The notes under the pieces: generated by a model | What the model saw: only the letters and a program-made list of their open reading frames with translations | Databases searched by the model: none | What the model was told of the DNA's origin: nothing | In this document: positions 14,001-25,900 of the stretch, one piece after another | How the letters are laid out: every line of letters begins with the position of its first letter | Numbering within the stretch: position 1 is the first letter of the stretch | From: Triplophysa rosa | Lineage: Eukaryota; Chordata; Actinopteri; Cypriniformes; Nemacheilidae | Assembly (NCBI RefSeq): GCF_024868665.1 | Contig: NC_079906.1 | Location: 9,177,767-9,241,766, forward strand | Direction: 5' to 3' | Length of the DNA: 64,000 nucleotides | Made by a program: the position numbers and the translations under genes

Positions 14001-14394
14001 GAATGGAGTGGACCTGCTGATGAAGTACATCTACAGAGGCTTTGAGAAGCCATCAGACAACAGCAGTGCCGTCCTGCTGCAGTGGCATGAAAAGGTTTGA
14101 CACGATTATACTTGTCATGTAATCTTGTAGCAATTCACTTTAGTAAAATAATTATTTTTTGTTATAAATAAGTTTTATTATAAACTTTAAGTTTTTTTAA
14201 CTTAAAATAAAATTTTAACTTTTATTAAGTTTTGTTATAAATAAATATAAGTTTTTGTTTAATGAGAAGGAAGTGAAAATTTGATATCTCTGCTGAATTT
14301 GTACTCTTTTGTTTTTCATCGTCTCTCTCAGGCCTTTGCCGTAGGGGGTCTGGGATCCATCGTACGGGTGCTTACTGCAAGAAAGTCTGTGTGA
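11064..14394 (+). CDS. arpc5l: Actin-related protein 2/3 complex subunit 5-like
   Basis: ARPC5L (p16 family) is one of the seven subunits of the Arp2/3 complex, which nucleates branched actin filaments in the cytoplasm. Coding exons are 11064-11203, 12828-12900, 13918-14094 and 14332-14394 (TGA), giving 150 aa against 153 in human. The N-terminus [20 protein letters not shown], the central [16 protein letters not shown] and the C-terminus [16 protein letters not shown] match the family closely. The start is the only ATG fitting the family N-terminus. The first intron has no GT donor at the required junction; it begins ATATCCTT and ends AC (see the separate entry). The other introns are GT-AG. 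Poly(A) signal AATAAA at 14901-14906. It is tail-to-tail with golga1, as in human. Which fish paralogue (a or b) cannot be told. Confidence 0.96.
11204..12827 (+). other. arpc5l: Minor-class (U12-type) AT-AC intron of arpc5l
   Basis: The exon 1 end (…CGA CA) and exon 2 start (A GGG GAC ATG) join as R-Q-G-D-M only if the intron runs from ATATCCTT (11204-11211) to …GATGTAC (12827). ATATCCTT is the consensus U12 AT-AC donor. A TTCTTAAC branch-site match lies at 12806-12813, about 15 nt from the AC acceptor, which is the spacing expected for U12 introns. A TTAA palindromic MITE (11977-12330) sits inside the intron. Confidence 0.88.
11977..12330. repeat. TTAA-flanked palindromic MITE
   Basis: It begins TTAAAGGGATAGTTCACCC and runs through the two inverted arms ('ttcaaaatatcttctttt' and 'aatatctttctctg') to a degraded right end near 12330. 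It lies within the first arpc5l intron. Confidence 0.75.
13136..13556. repeat. TTAA-flanked palindromic MITE
   Basis: Left end 'ttaagggaagggatagtcca', right end 'gggtgaagtatccctttaa'. The arms are inverted copies. It lies in the second arpc5l intron. Confidence 0.8.
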
Positions 14395-14900
14395 AAAACT
14401 CAAAGAATGACATGGACAGCGTCTTTCTCAACTCTGCAAAATCCTTATCTGGAGAAAACCACACACCACCGCAGCCGATAGCCATGTGGAATTATTGTAT
14501 GATATTTCATGTAAATTATTGATTCTTGAATGTTCTTTAAGAAGTCGTAAAGCCCGACACATTACTCCACCGATGAAGGTGAATGGTTGTTGAAACGATT
14601 CACAAACTGCAAGTGAGGGACATTGAATCTGTTGAAAAGAGAGAGACTTAGCTGTATGAACCCTGGGCAGCTATTCAGGGCATTAAATACTGTGACAAAT
14701 ACGAACGTTGTATTTGCTCGTTTTGCTTAGATGGCACTCTCAGATATGTTGTTCTTGTTTCTTTAGTTCCAATTCTCATTTTTCTTATTGTACAGAAAGA
14801 GGATGATGTTTAATATATAGTATTTAGGTGGTGGATATATGGTTAAATTTGTAGTGTGGGGTTGGATTGGATTGGGGGGCTATTGTGAAGTGCCTGGTGC

Positions 14901-14906
14901 AATAAA
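14901..14906 (+). terminator. arpc5l: Poly(A) signal of arpc5l
   Basis: Canonical AATAAA about 510 bp after the arpc5l stop codon, followed by a GT-rich stretch ('tttaatgtgtgttttctg'). No better signal lies closer. Confidence 0.7.
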
Positions 14907-14924
14907 GAATTTAATGTGTGTTTT

Positions 14925-16145
14925 CTGACTATTTGGTAAGGACGGTTCCTGATGGCGTTGTTTGACATGGTGTAAATCTAAATGATAAATGATCATCCAT
15001 CCAGTTCTCAGGACAGGTCATTTTTTCTTTAAAAGGATAGTTCACCTTCAAAATGAAAATTCTGTCATCATTTTAAACTAGTTTGATTTTTTTTCTTCTG
15101 CAAAACACAAAATAATATATTTTGAAGAATGTTTGTAACCAAAAAATGTTAGTCCCCATTGATTCTACTGCATGGACACAAAACCAATGCAAGTCAATGG
15201 GGACCAGCAGTTTTCTGTTCCCAATGTTTTTCAAAATCTCTTTTGTGTTTTGCAGAAGAAAGTCTTACAGGTTTGGAATGACATGAGGGTGAGTAAATGA
15301 GGACAGAATTTTCACTCCTGAGGTTGGATTTTGTTGAAATTCAACAACACTGGACTGGAATGGCCACAATACATCTAGAAATTAAATGATTACATGGAAT
15401 GGTCTCTTCATTTTACCAAAGCTGTGTGAAGTTAAATCCTTCAACACTTTATCAGCACCGATATCAAGATTAAATCACAAATATCCAGAGACATAAAATG
15501 AGAAAGATTTTTTTTAATCAAGTTTTGATGTTTTTTGACATACCATGGAGTCAAATGAAAGTAAGGATGTAGTGGTTTTAAACTGAAACCAGAGGTGAGA
15601 GATACCGCTGTGAAGGTCACAGTATCATAAACATGAATTGGATTGTACAAAAGTGCATATTGTCAGTTGCAAACAACAGAATAGAAATTCAAATCAAATG
15701 GTACAAATTACCAGTTGGATTGGGTAAAGTTCCAAGGGAAGATAAAGCACAGCAAAGTTCCTGAACCAGTATCGTTTTATGAGGTGCACAGGGAGAAGTT
15801 GGGAATGAGTTGATTTACAGCAAGCAAACAATTTCTTTGGGTTTGTTTTTCTGAATACATGAAACGCATCCCAAGACATGTGAGATATTCAAGATTTTTT
15901 CCACTACAAGCTGCAGTCATTCAAACCGCTTGACCCCATCGCTCTTCAAGTGTTAAAACACACAAAATTAAGATTGTTCTGTCAGCAAAACCCTGGCATT
16001 GACTGATAACCACACTTCAGTCTTCACAGGTAAAAAGACATTCCGAAATGCAATTGATAGTAAGGCTTCAAGTGTACTGAAAAGATGTAATATACACTTA
16101 AAACCACTAAAGTACAATCAAAGCATTCGACGTAAGGCATGCAAA
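14925..16145. other. Convergent intergenic gap between arpc5l and golga1
   Basis: Contains one palindromic MITE (about 15028-15322). The remainder shows no gene. It separates the 3' ends of two convergently transcribed genes. Confidence 0.5.
15028..15322. repeat. TTAA-type palindromic MITE
   Basis: Starts 'ttaaaaggatagttcacct'. The inverted arms contain 'ccaatgcaagtcaatgggg' and 'gtttggaatgacatgaggg'. It ends near 'gacagaattttcac'. Non-coding. Confidence 0.75.
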
Positions 16146-16149
16146 CTTG

Positions 16150-16155
16150 TTTATT
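16150..16155 (-). terminator. golga1: Candidate poly(A) signal of golga1
   Basis: AATAAA on the minus strand (TTTATT on plus), about 760 bp past the golga1 stop. It is the first canonical hexamer I noted downstream; usage is unproven. Confidence 0.4.
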
Positions 16156-16910
16156 CAGTCTATGCCTCAATATTACAGTTTCAAGTCCACAGTGAATCTC
16201 TCTCACACACGTCACTCGTAAACTCGTGAACAGTTTTAAAGTCCAATGCATGATGAACAGAACATGGAAAAAAACAACAGACAAAAGTAAAATAACATAT
16301 CGCCACTGATTTATAATCTTATCGCTTATATACAAGTATTCATATATAAATACTTTGGAATGCACGTCGTTTTAATTTACACAAACAAGGCAGATTGAAG
16401 ATGCTTCCAAATCATTCAAGTGGATCTCATAACATCTCTCGGAAATCAAGCACTGGACAGAAAGGGGCAGAATTATCGTGTCTGGTTATGTGCACCAATG
16501 GAATGAAGCAGCAAATATGATTTATCCAACTATGAAGTCAGATCGAAAAAGTGAAAAATAATTTGTGTTAAGACCTCCGGCTGAAAACGTTGAAAATAAC
16601 AGTGGTAGTTGTTTGAAAGCAGATCGGGTCATCCGCCACACAAACGTTTTTTTCAGATTCTTTTGTCCACTCGGTACATGAGTGACACAGATGATCCTAA
16701 AACATCCTTTAACCATCATTTAAAAGGATCAAGCTTCACATTCACAAAAATGATCCATAGAGTGTTTTGATTTCAGTTCCTGCTAAATGTTTTTGTAAAG
16801 GGAATTTCTGAGCTACATTGAAACTGTCGAGGCAGAGATTGAAACCGTCCTGTCAGCATTTGTTCCCTTCATAGCGATCCACTGGTTCCCTGTTTCTCTG
16901 TCTGTCGGTC

Positions 16911-19900
16911 TCAGCTCCAGCTTGAGGTTCCTGAGACGGAAGGTCGTATGATGCCTTTGGGTGTGGGCTTGGAACCAAACCAGGACATCTATAACACAAT
17001 AACATTGACAACAGAATATTAAAGTCAAACGGTGCATGTATTGTCCACACATAAGCAATTCCATGCAAGCGTCAACCTTCCCATGAAAATATTTTACCAC
17101 TTTTTTTACAGGGTATTGAATCTAGCACAGTCCTGTGATTTCCCCTGCTCGAGAGCCGCTGCTATAAATACCTGCCGGATGCTATTCCTGACCATGACAC
17201 TAAGTGCTAATGGTTTGATTCAGAGCAGTGATCCAGATATCATGACCCACATTGTCATCGGCTTCAACGGAGTGGCCTAGCTAGCTCACGGGTGTGGAGG
17301 AAAACTCTGCTTGATGACCTTTCTGGAAGTACTGTAGCCCTCCGTCATACATGTATCATACGGTTATAATTGCATAATGAACTATATTAGTGTTTCTCAA
17401 ACACACCTTATACTCCAGTGTTTGTTTCAGCATGTCTTCTTCCTCCTTTGTGAAATGCAGGAGAACAGAAATGGCTCTGATGAGCTGGAAGGCCTTCAGG
17501 GAGGATTAAAGAGCGAGTGAGCGAGGTAAACGCATGGGACTAATAGTTTAACCTAAAATGAATCTTCTACAGCCAGGAGTTCAACAGAGAACTCTATTGT
17601 TTAGAAAGCAGTGATGCAAGAATCATCTGATTGAATTTAAAGGTGCATTAGGCCATTTCGTTCTTGAAAGATTTACCTCAGCTTCTCTGGACGACATGAA
17701 CTTCAGCACCACGTGTTTGAGATACTCAAAGTTGATCTCCCGTGTGTCATTGAGGTCTGAACTGTTGGTGACTGTGGTGTTGGAGGAGATGGGCGGCGGG
17801 CCTGGGGTCTGAGCGGGCCCAGGGGCTGGAGCAGGAACAGACGTGTCCGAGACTGCAGATCTGTCCTGCCTCCCCTCTTTAGTCTCTGCATCAGCGTCTG
17901 GTCTTAGTTTCTGTTTCATAAAAAGGGGAATGTTTATGGCCGCTGACACAAATGATCAAGTTCTTGAAAGTTTTGTAAACTTGTAAATAGACACGCACCA
18001 GCTCTTTCTGTAAAGTCCTCTTCAGTTCTACAAGTCTCTGCTGCAGCTGTTTTATTGTCTGGAAAGAAAACACAAATATTTAGTCTAATGTGTTAATCTG
18101 ACTACTTGGAACAATCAACTGCAATAAAAAAATTCTTGTTTATAAACATAACATAGCAGTCGTGGTTACGTCAGACAATTATAGAGGCTAAGAGAGTGAT
18201 TATAATTTATTATACAATTTTGGTTAAAGACAAAAACATTTTTAATATGAACATTTTTATATTCATTTTAATTTCACACAATACATAAAACCTCCTTCAT
18301 ACAAATAATGACATATTTGTTACACATTAATTGCATTATGAATTGTATATTCATAATTTTGACACAAAACAAATCTTAAAGAAACCAAACGTTTCTGACT
18401 GTTAAATCTTTCTCATTTCATTTCTCACCTTGTTCTTCTCAGCAAGCTGTTGCTCCAGGTCTTTGTTGACCTTCTGTAGCTCATCGAGATCATTCGCAGT
18501 AACCGTCCCGTTCTGTTCACCGTCACACTCGTCTGCATGCAACTCTGCTGTTAATCTCGACACTTCATCCTCCAGATCAGACACCTGTCACACATACACA
18601 TGAACACACATGTCTGTACTACACTTGCTCATTTAAATAAAATAAGACATCACATTGATTCAACACTATCAATCAGGATGAAGGGTAAGTCAGACGTGTG
18701 GGTATAACAAACACGCGCACACACTAACCCGTGATTGGTAAGATGTGAGCTGTTGTGTTTTCGCAAGGACTTCCTGCTGTAGTGATGTCAGCTGAGAGTT
18801 GAGGTCTCGCTCTTTCTCTTCAGCCTCCAGACGACGAGACTCACACTCAGCCTGCAGAGAGGACAAACTGCTACGGGCCGCCTGCAATTCTGACACAAAC
18901 AAGAACACGAGTTATTACTTTCATTCAAATTCGACTGTACAGAAAACAAGAACTGTTCGGTGTGCTTTCAGTACTAGCATCAAATTCAGTATCATGAAGG
19001 ACTGGTTGTTTGTGACATGTAGTCTACATTAAATTCATTCACAGAGGGTACATGCACTAAGACTCTTTTTTGGAAACTTATATGTGAGCAGAATCTGTGT
19101 GTTGGGTATTGTGGGGGTGCACTAAAAAAATAAATAATAATAATTTATGGATTTTTACTTAAAATTTGTACGTATTGTTTAAACGCAGTTAAGAAAATGT
19201 CAAATGAAAGAAAGAAACTACATTTACAAGTTGTGTGTAAAATCACTACAGATTTTTTTTTCTGGTGACCCAGCTGGGGGAATATGACTAATTTATTAAC
19301 TGGTACTTTTTACAGTGCATGGGTGGGTTTCTCATGCTTTAAAATCAGAACTTTATAGATGGTTTCAGCGGCAACAACATAAACAAACGTTATGTGGCCC
19401 AAACTTAACTTCTGCAAGACCTCTGCAAAGAATGTATAACTTAAATAGTTTTATTTTAATACATTTAACAAAATTAAAATTAATTAATATTAGTATAAAT
19501 TTAATATAAAATACATTTTATAACCAAACACAGAGTGGAAGTTAACTTCGGGCCAGTTGAGTGTGTCCGATGAAAGCATCTATATTACATATGCAGTTTG
19601 TTATTATTACCTTCCTTAAGGGCGCTTAGCTCCTCTTCCTTTACCCCTAATGTTTTAGAGAGCTGACTCACTTCCTGCTCCGCCTTCTCGAGGGACTCTG
19701 TCATATTACTGACCTGTCAGAAACAAGCAATAAACAATATTAAGTTACTGGTTATTACAGTTATACAATAAAACTCCTAACACATGGAGAAGACCATATG
19801 AATAATAATAATAATAAATTGTTTTTGCCCCCATTTTTCATGAGCTGAACTCAAAGATCTAAGACTTTTTCTATGTACACAAAAGGCCTATTTCTCTCAA

Positions 19901-22900
19901 ATTGTTCACAAATCTGTCTAAATATGTGTTAGTGAGCACTTCTCCTTCCATCCACCTCACAGGTGTGGCATATCAAGATGCTGATTAGACAGCATGATTA
20001 TTGCACAGGTGTGCCATAGGCTGGCCACAATAAAAGGCCACTCTAAAATGTGCAGTTTTACTGTATTGGGGGGTCTGAAAACCGGTTAGTATCTGGTGTG
20101 ACCACCATTTGCCTCACGCAGTGCAACACATCTCCTTCGCATAGAGTTGATCAGGTTGTTGAGTGTGGCCTGTGGAATGTTGGCATATCAAGATGCTGAT
20201 TAGACAGCAAGATTATTGCACAGGTGTGCCTTAGGCTGGCCACAATAAAAGGCCACTCTAAAATGTGCAGTTTTATCCCACAGCACAATGCCATAGATGT
20301 CACAATGATCGCAGATGTCACATGCTGACTGAAGGAATGTCCACCAGAGCTGTTGCCCGTGAATTGAATGTTTATTTCTCTACCATAAGCCGTCTCCAAA
20401 GGCATTTCAGAGAATTTGGCAGTACATCCAACCGGCCTCACAACCGCAGACCACGTGTAACCACACCAGCCCAGGATCTCCACATCCAGCATCTTCACCT
20501 CCAAGATCGTCTGAGATCAGCCACCCGGACAGCTGCTGCAACAATCGGTTTGCATGACCAAAGAATTTCTGCACAAACTGTCAGAAACCGTCTCTGGGAA
20601 GCTCATCTACATGCTCGTCGTCCTCATCGGGGTCTCGACCTGACTGCAGTTCGTCGTCGTAACTGACTTGAGTGGGCAAATGCTCACATTCGATGGCGTC
20701 TGGCAATTTGTAGAGGTGTTTTCTCTACACGGATGAATCCCGGTTTTCACTGTACAGGGCAGATGGCAGACAAGCGTGTATGGCGTCGTGTGGGTGAGTG
20801 GTTTGCTGATGTCAACATTGTGGATCGAGTGGCCCATGGTGGCGGTGGGGTTATGGTATGGGCAGGCGTATGTTATGGACAACGAACACAGGTGCATTTT
20901 ATTAATGGCATTTTGAATGCACAGAGATACCGTGGCGAGATCCTGAGGCCCATTGTTGTGCCATTCATCCACGACCATCACCTCATGTTGCAGCATGATA
21001 ATGCACGGCCCCATGTTGCAAGGATCTGTACACAATTCCTGGAAGCTGAAAACATCACAGTTATTGCATGGCCAGCATACTCACCGGACATGTCACCCAT
21101 TGAGCATGTTTGGGATGCTCTGGATCGGTATATACGACAGCGTGTTCCAGTTCCTGCCAATATCCAGCAACTTCACACAGCCATTAAAGAGGAGTGGACC
21201 AACATTCCACAGGCCACACTCAACAACCTGATCAACTCTATGCGAAGGAGATGTGTTGCACTGCGTGAGGCAAATGGTGGTCACACCAGATACTAACCGG
21301 TTTTCAGACCCCCCAATACAGTAAAACTGCACATTTTAGAGTGGCCTTTTATTGTGGCCAGCCTAAGGCACACCTGTGCAATAATCATGCTGTCTAATCA
21401 GCATCTTGATATGCCACACCTGTGAGGTGGATGGATTATCTCAGCAAAGGAGAAGTGCTCACTAACACAGATTTGTGAACAATATTTTTGAAAAAATATA
21501 TTGAGAGAAATAGGCCTTTTGTGTACATAGAAAAAGTCTTAGATCTTTGAGTTCAGCTCATGAAAAATGGGGGCAAAATCAAAAGTGTTGCATTTATAAT
21601 TTTGGTCAGTGTATTTAAACAAGTAACCTGTTGCTGTAGCTCCTCCCTCTGTTTTCGTGCTTCCTCCAGAGCTTTGGCAATTTCAACACTCACTGTCTGT
21701 CTGCTGCTCACCTCTGCCTGTGATGCACACAGATACAGTATGTTGGCAATACTGTATAACTCAAAGTAAATGCTCTCCTATTGTCCTGAAAAAAACTCTT
21801 AGCATTTCTGTATCCAAAAAATCACCAAAATACATACAGAGTCAAAGAAACCAAGGGTGTAATTCTTACTCTGGACTCTTCCAGTTCTGCAGTCAGTCTC
21901 TCCACAGTGCTGTCAACCTCAGCTTTGCTCTTCACTAGCGACACCTTCTCTTCCTCTAGTAACCGCTTAAGAGACAGAAACAGAGGGGGATGAGTCGGAA
22001 TGCTGAAGTCAACTAGTTTAGCTTATTTATCCAATTTTTTAAATATTTTTTATAGTAGCATTTTAAATGGGATAAATTTAGAGATGCAACTTCTTAGAGA
22101 AGATATAATTGTGCTGAAACTGTTGTGCGCGCATCTCTAAATGACCTCATCACTTCACTGCTTTTGACAATAATAATGTTCTTAAAGTGATAGTTCACCC
22201 AAAAAAGAAAATTCTGTGGTCATTTAGTCACCCTCTTGTCATTTTAAACCTTTATGACTTTCTTTCTTCTGCAGAACACAAAAGAAGATATTTTGAAGAA
22301 AGTTGGTAACCGAACAGCACTGGCCCCCAATCACTTCTTTTGTATAAACACAAAACCATTGCAAGTGAATGAGGTGCACTTAACATTCTTCAAAATATCT
22401 TCTTTTGTGTTCTCCACTGGACTGACTGGACAGAATTTTTATTTTTGGGTGAACTATCACTTTAACCTTCTGACCCACTGATGAAAATGTTGCACATCGA
22501 CAGAACAGTTTGATACAAAAAAACGGTTTTACACACAACACTGTCCAGATAAGTGCTGATCTCTTCTTCTCTCCTCCTTTGCAGTGCAAGAAGTTCTTCA
22601 TCTAGCTTGGCTGTTTTCTCCAGACCTCTCTGTCGCTGTGTGGAGACATGCTGCTGGAGTCTCTCTCTCTCTTCTGCCCAATCCGCCTGCTACAGGACCA
22701 AAAGTCAGAGGTCAACACTAAGCCAAAGGTTAATGGATTTTAAAGATAACAGTGAAGCTTACTTTGTATGGCAACCTTGGAATTGCATTACAAGCCATTT
22801 AAAAACCCCTTATCCAATAACAAAATTATCCATGTAGTAGAATTTATTCCAAAACCAGGCTTTAATTCTGTCCACATAAAGGTGCGATCAGATTTTAATT

Positions 22901-25900
22901 CACATCATGTACCAGTTTTCCTGTGTGTGATTCACTGTCTGCAAGCTTCTGTTCCCAACTGTTTATCGTCTTAGAGGCGTTAACCAGCCTTTGCTCCAGA
23001 TCTGATATCTGACAGCACAAACAAATCGTGTCGTTCAAGTTTATGAAGCAGCGTCATGTGATGTTTGGTTTAACTGGATGATCCCGGTGCTCTCACCTGT
23101 GCGTCTGTTCTCTCTCTGTAAGCCTTGGACGAGTCATCTATGTGCTTCAGCAGAGTCTGGAGATCTGTGATGTTAGCGTTCAGCCGAGAGATCTGGAAGC
23201 AAAGAGAAAACAGGACATCTATCGCTGCACTTACAGTAGAATTCGGTACAGTACAAAGAGCCATAAACCATTTTGAAACAACAGTGGTCCTAAAGCATGC
23301 CTGTTTAATTGGTATAATTGGCTACGGAGCGTAGCGCTAGCAACGGCAAGGTCATAGGTTCGATCCCAGGGATTGCACATAAACAGAAACAAATGTATAG
23401 TATAATGCAATGTAAGTCGCTTTGGATAAAAGTGTCTGCCAAATGCATAAATGTAAATGTTATGCTTTGATACGGTTTTAAATGTTCTGTTGGTTCTGTT
23501 TAATTAGTGTCAAAACCATAAAACAGGAAGTGCTTCTGGACCCGTGCAGTTTACTTCTTGCAAAATGGTGTATAGCACGGTGCAGTGGTGTGTGTACAAG
23601 GGGTGTGTATAACTGGGTTCTAGGGGAGGTTGGGTGTTACCTGAGCCTCCAGTGAGCTGACTGCTGTTCTGTGATTGGTTCTCTCCTGCAGAAGTTCTCC
23701 TCTGGTCTCTTCTAACCTCTGCTCTAATGATGACTTCTGCACACACATATACAGATATTAGATAACCGACAGCAGTAACGTGATGTACGTTTACACGTGT
23801 GCGCATGCGTGTTTCCAGACCTCTTTAAGCAGTTCCTGTAGGTGTTCATCCTGAGAAAAGTTAGCTTCCAGTCTCCTATCTAAAGAAGAAGCCTTCTCCT
23901 GCAGATCAGCCAAAACACGCTCTCGCTCCTCCTCCATCACTGCGGCCTGACCAATCAGATTACATCATGTAGGAATGAAATGAATTTAAAAATGAAATCA
24001 AATAAAAATATTGCTTAAATACTGCTAAATATAGAACGGATCTTTGATACAAATTGGTTTATGTTAAGGATTCTTTACATTTGAAGGAGTGACATCAATA
24101 ATGATTACTTTACAGTATACTCTATAGTAAGAATACAAGTCAGTTAAGAGTAAATATAGCATCAGGTCAGCAGTGAGGTCATAGTCACATGATCAGACCT
24201 TGTTCTTGTGCTGCTCATGTTGTAGCTTCAGTTTATGATGTTCAGATTGGAGATGCTCCATTGACTTCTCCAGTGATTTTACATCACTTTGTGCCTGAAA
24301 ACAAAACATGCAAAATATTAAAATCAGCTAAAATGTTTATGTATCATTGACACCAGCAATTGTAAATTGTAAAATGTAAAATATGTTATCACTAACAGAG
24401 AATGTGAAGCTGACGTCACGCCCTATGTTGCATGTTGCAGTGACGCCGCCATCTTGGGAGGATCATACTCCACCGCTATTATTGTTTTGATATGTACCGT
24501 TACTTGTTTTGTTTGATATATGGAGAAATCGAAAGTGAAAGAACCATGGGCTTTTCCTGAATGACTCTGCGAAATGCAGTAAAACAGCAAGAAAAAGTAC
24601 CATAGTTAGATTTCCTAATCAAACGAGAAAAACAAAACACTGTATTAAACGCACTAGCAGAGATCCTCCCGAGATAGCGCAACATTCAACATGGCGTGAC
24701 ATAGCTTCACATTCTCTATAAGACTTATATTGTTATGGTAGTTTGTGGGAAATGTTTCTAAAGCAGTGGCTTGCCAATTAAACTTTTAAGAACATTTAGT
24801 AGATTTCAGAAGACTGCATTACTTTCCAGGACTAGAAGGACCAGTATATGAAATTTAGCGGCAACTAGTGGTGAGGTTGCAAACTGCAACCAACGGCTCA
24901 CTCCACCCCTCCCCCTCCATTTTGAAGCACTACGGTGGCTCACACAAAACTAAGATATCATCATGTTTGCGCTTCTTTGCCGAAGGAGAAAACGTATTTA
25001 CAAAACACGGTCTGTAGAGCAGTTTGTCCATTTAGGGCTACTGTAGAAACAACATGGTGAATTCCATGTAACACAGTTATGTATATTATATTGCATTTCT
25101 GTCAATAGATCCTCCAAAAAATAGCAGTAAAGCAGAATTGTAAAACTCTCACCTTCTGGAAATCGTCTGAGACCTGCTGGATCAGCTGCTGTAACTCTTT
25201 CTCCCTCTTCTCCAGATCTACAATCATCTTCTTTGCCTCTTCTTTCTCGCTCAGCAACTCAACCCTGAGACACACACACAGAGAGAAGAGAAATGGGCAT
25301 AAATGTTCCTTCTGTAATAATAGATTATACCATCTTTTTATTGTTCCAAAATGATACCGTAGTGTGTTATCGTGATGGCAAAAATGATAGATCTAACCAT
25401 CATTCAGACTTAGATGTCTACTATTAGAGATGAAAAGGGAAGAACAGCATGCAGGAGACCAAGTGTTGATATAATAAAATGAGCAGAGTTAATTATGGAG
25501 AAAATCATTGTTGCGTTTCGAAGATCAGTGATCAGTCTACACCTACGTCTGACTAAAAACACATCCAGCAGGTGTTATTATACCAACACAGACAGTGGAA
25601 AATTGCTGCTTCACAACATTGTCTCGTGATGTTATCATGAACCTAGAGAGTGGGACCACTGAAAACCCATTTCTACTTGTGAAGACAATACAAATACAGC
25701 ATCCAACATATGACTAATCAACAGCAGAATAACTAGATAGAATGAAATGACTATATAACTAATAAACTAAATAATAGTAAAGAATAAAAAAGCACAAGGA
25801 CAAGAAAAAAGGAATTAAATGCAACACAAATGTATGTCTAGAAACACACATAGACAATCACACTTGTCACACACACGCTGCTTGTAAGCGGCAACAAAAT

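Noticed and set aside
23357..23371. B-box-like tRNA promoter motif (also 31411-31426)
   Set aside because: The rest of a tRNA cloverleaf is missing and the SINE tail follows; SINE head, not a tRNA gene.
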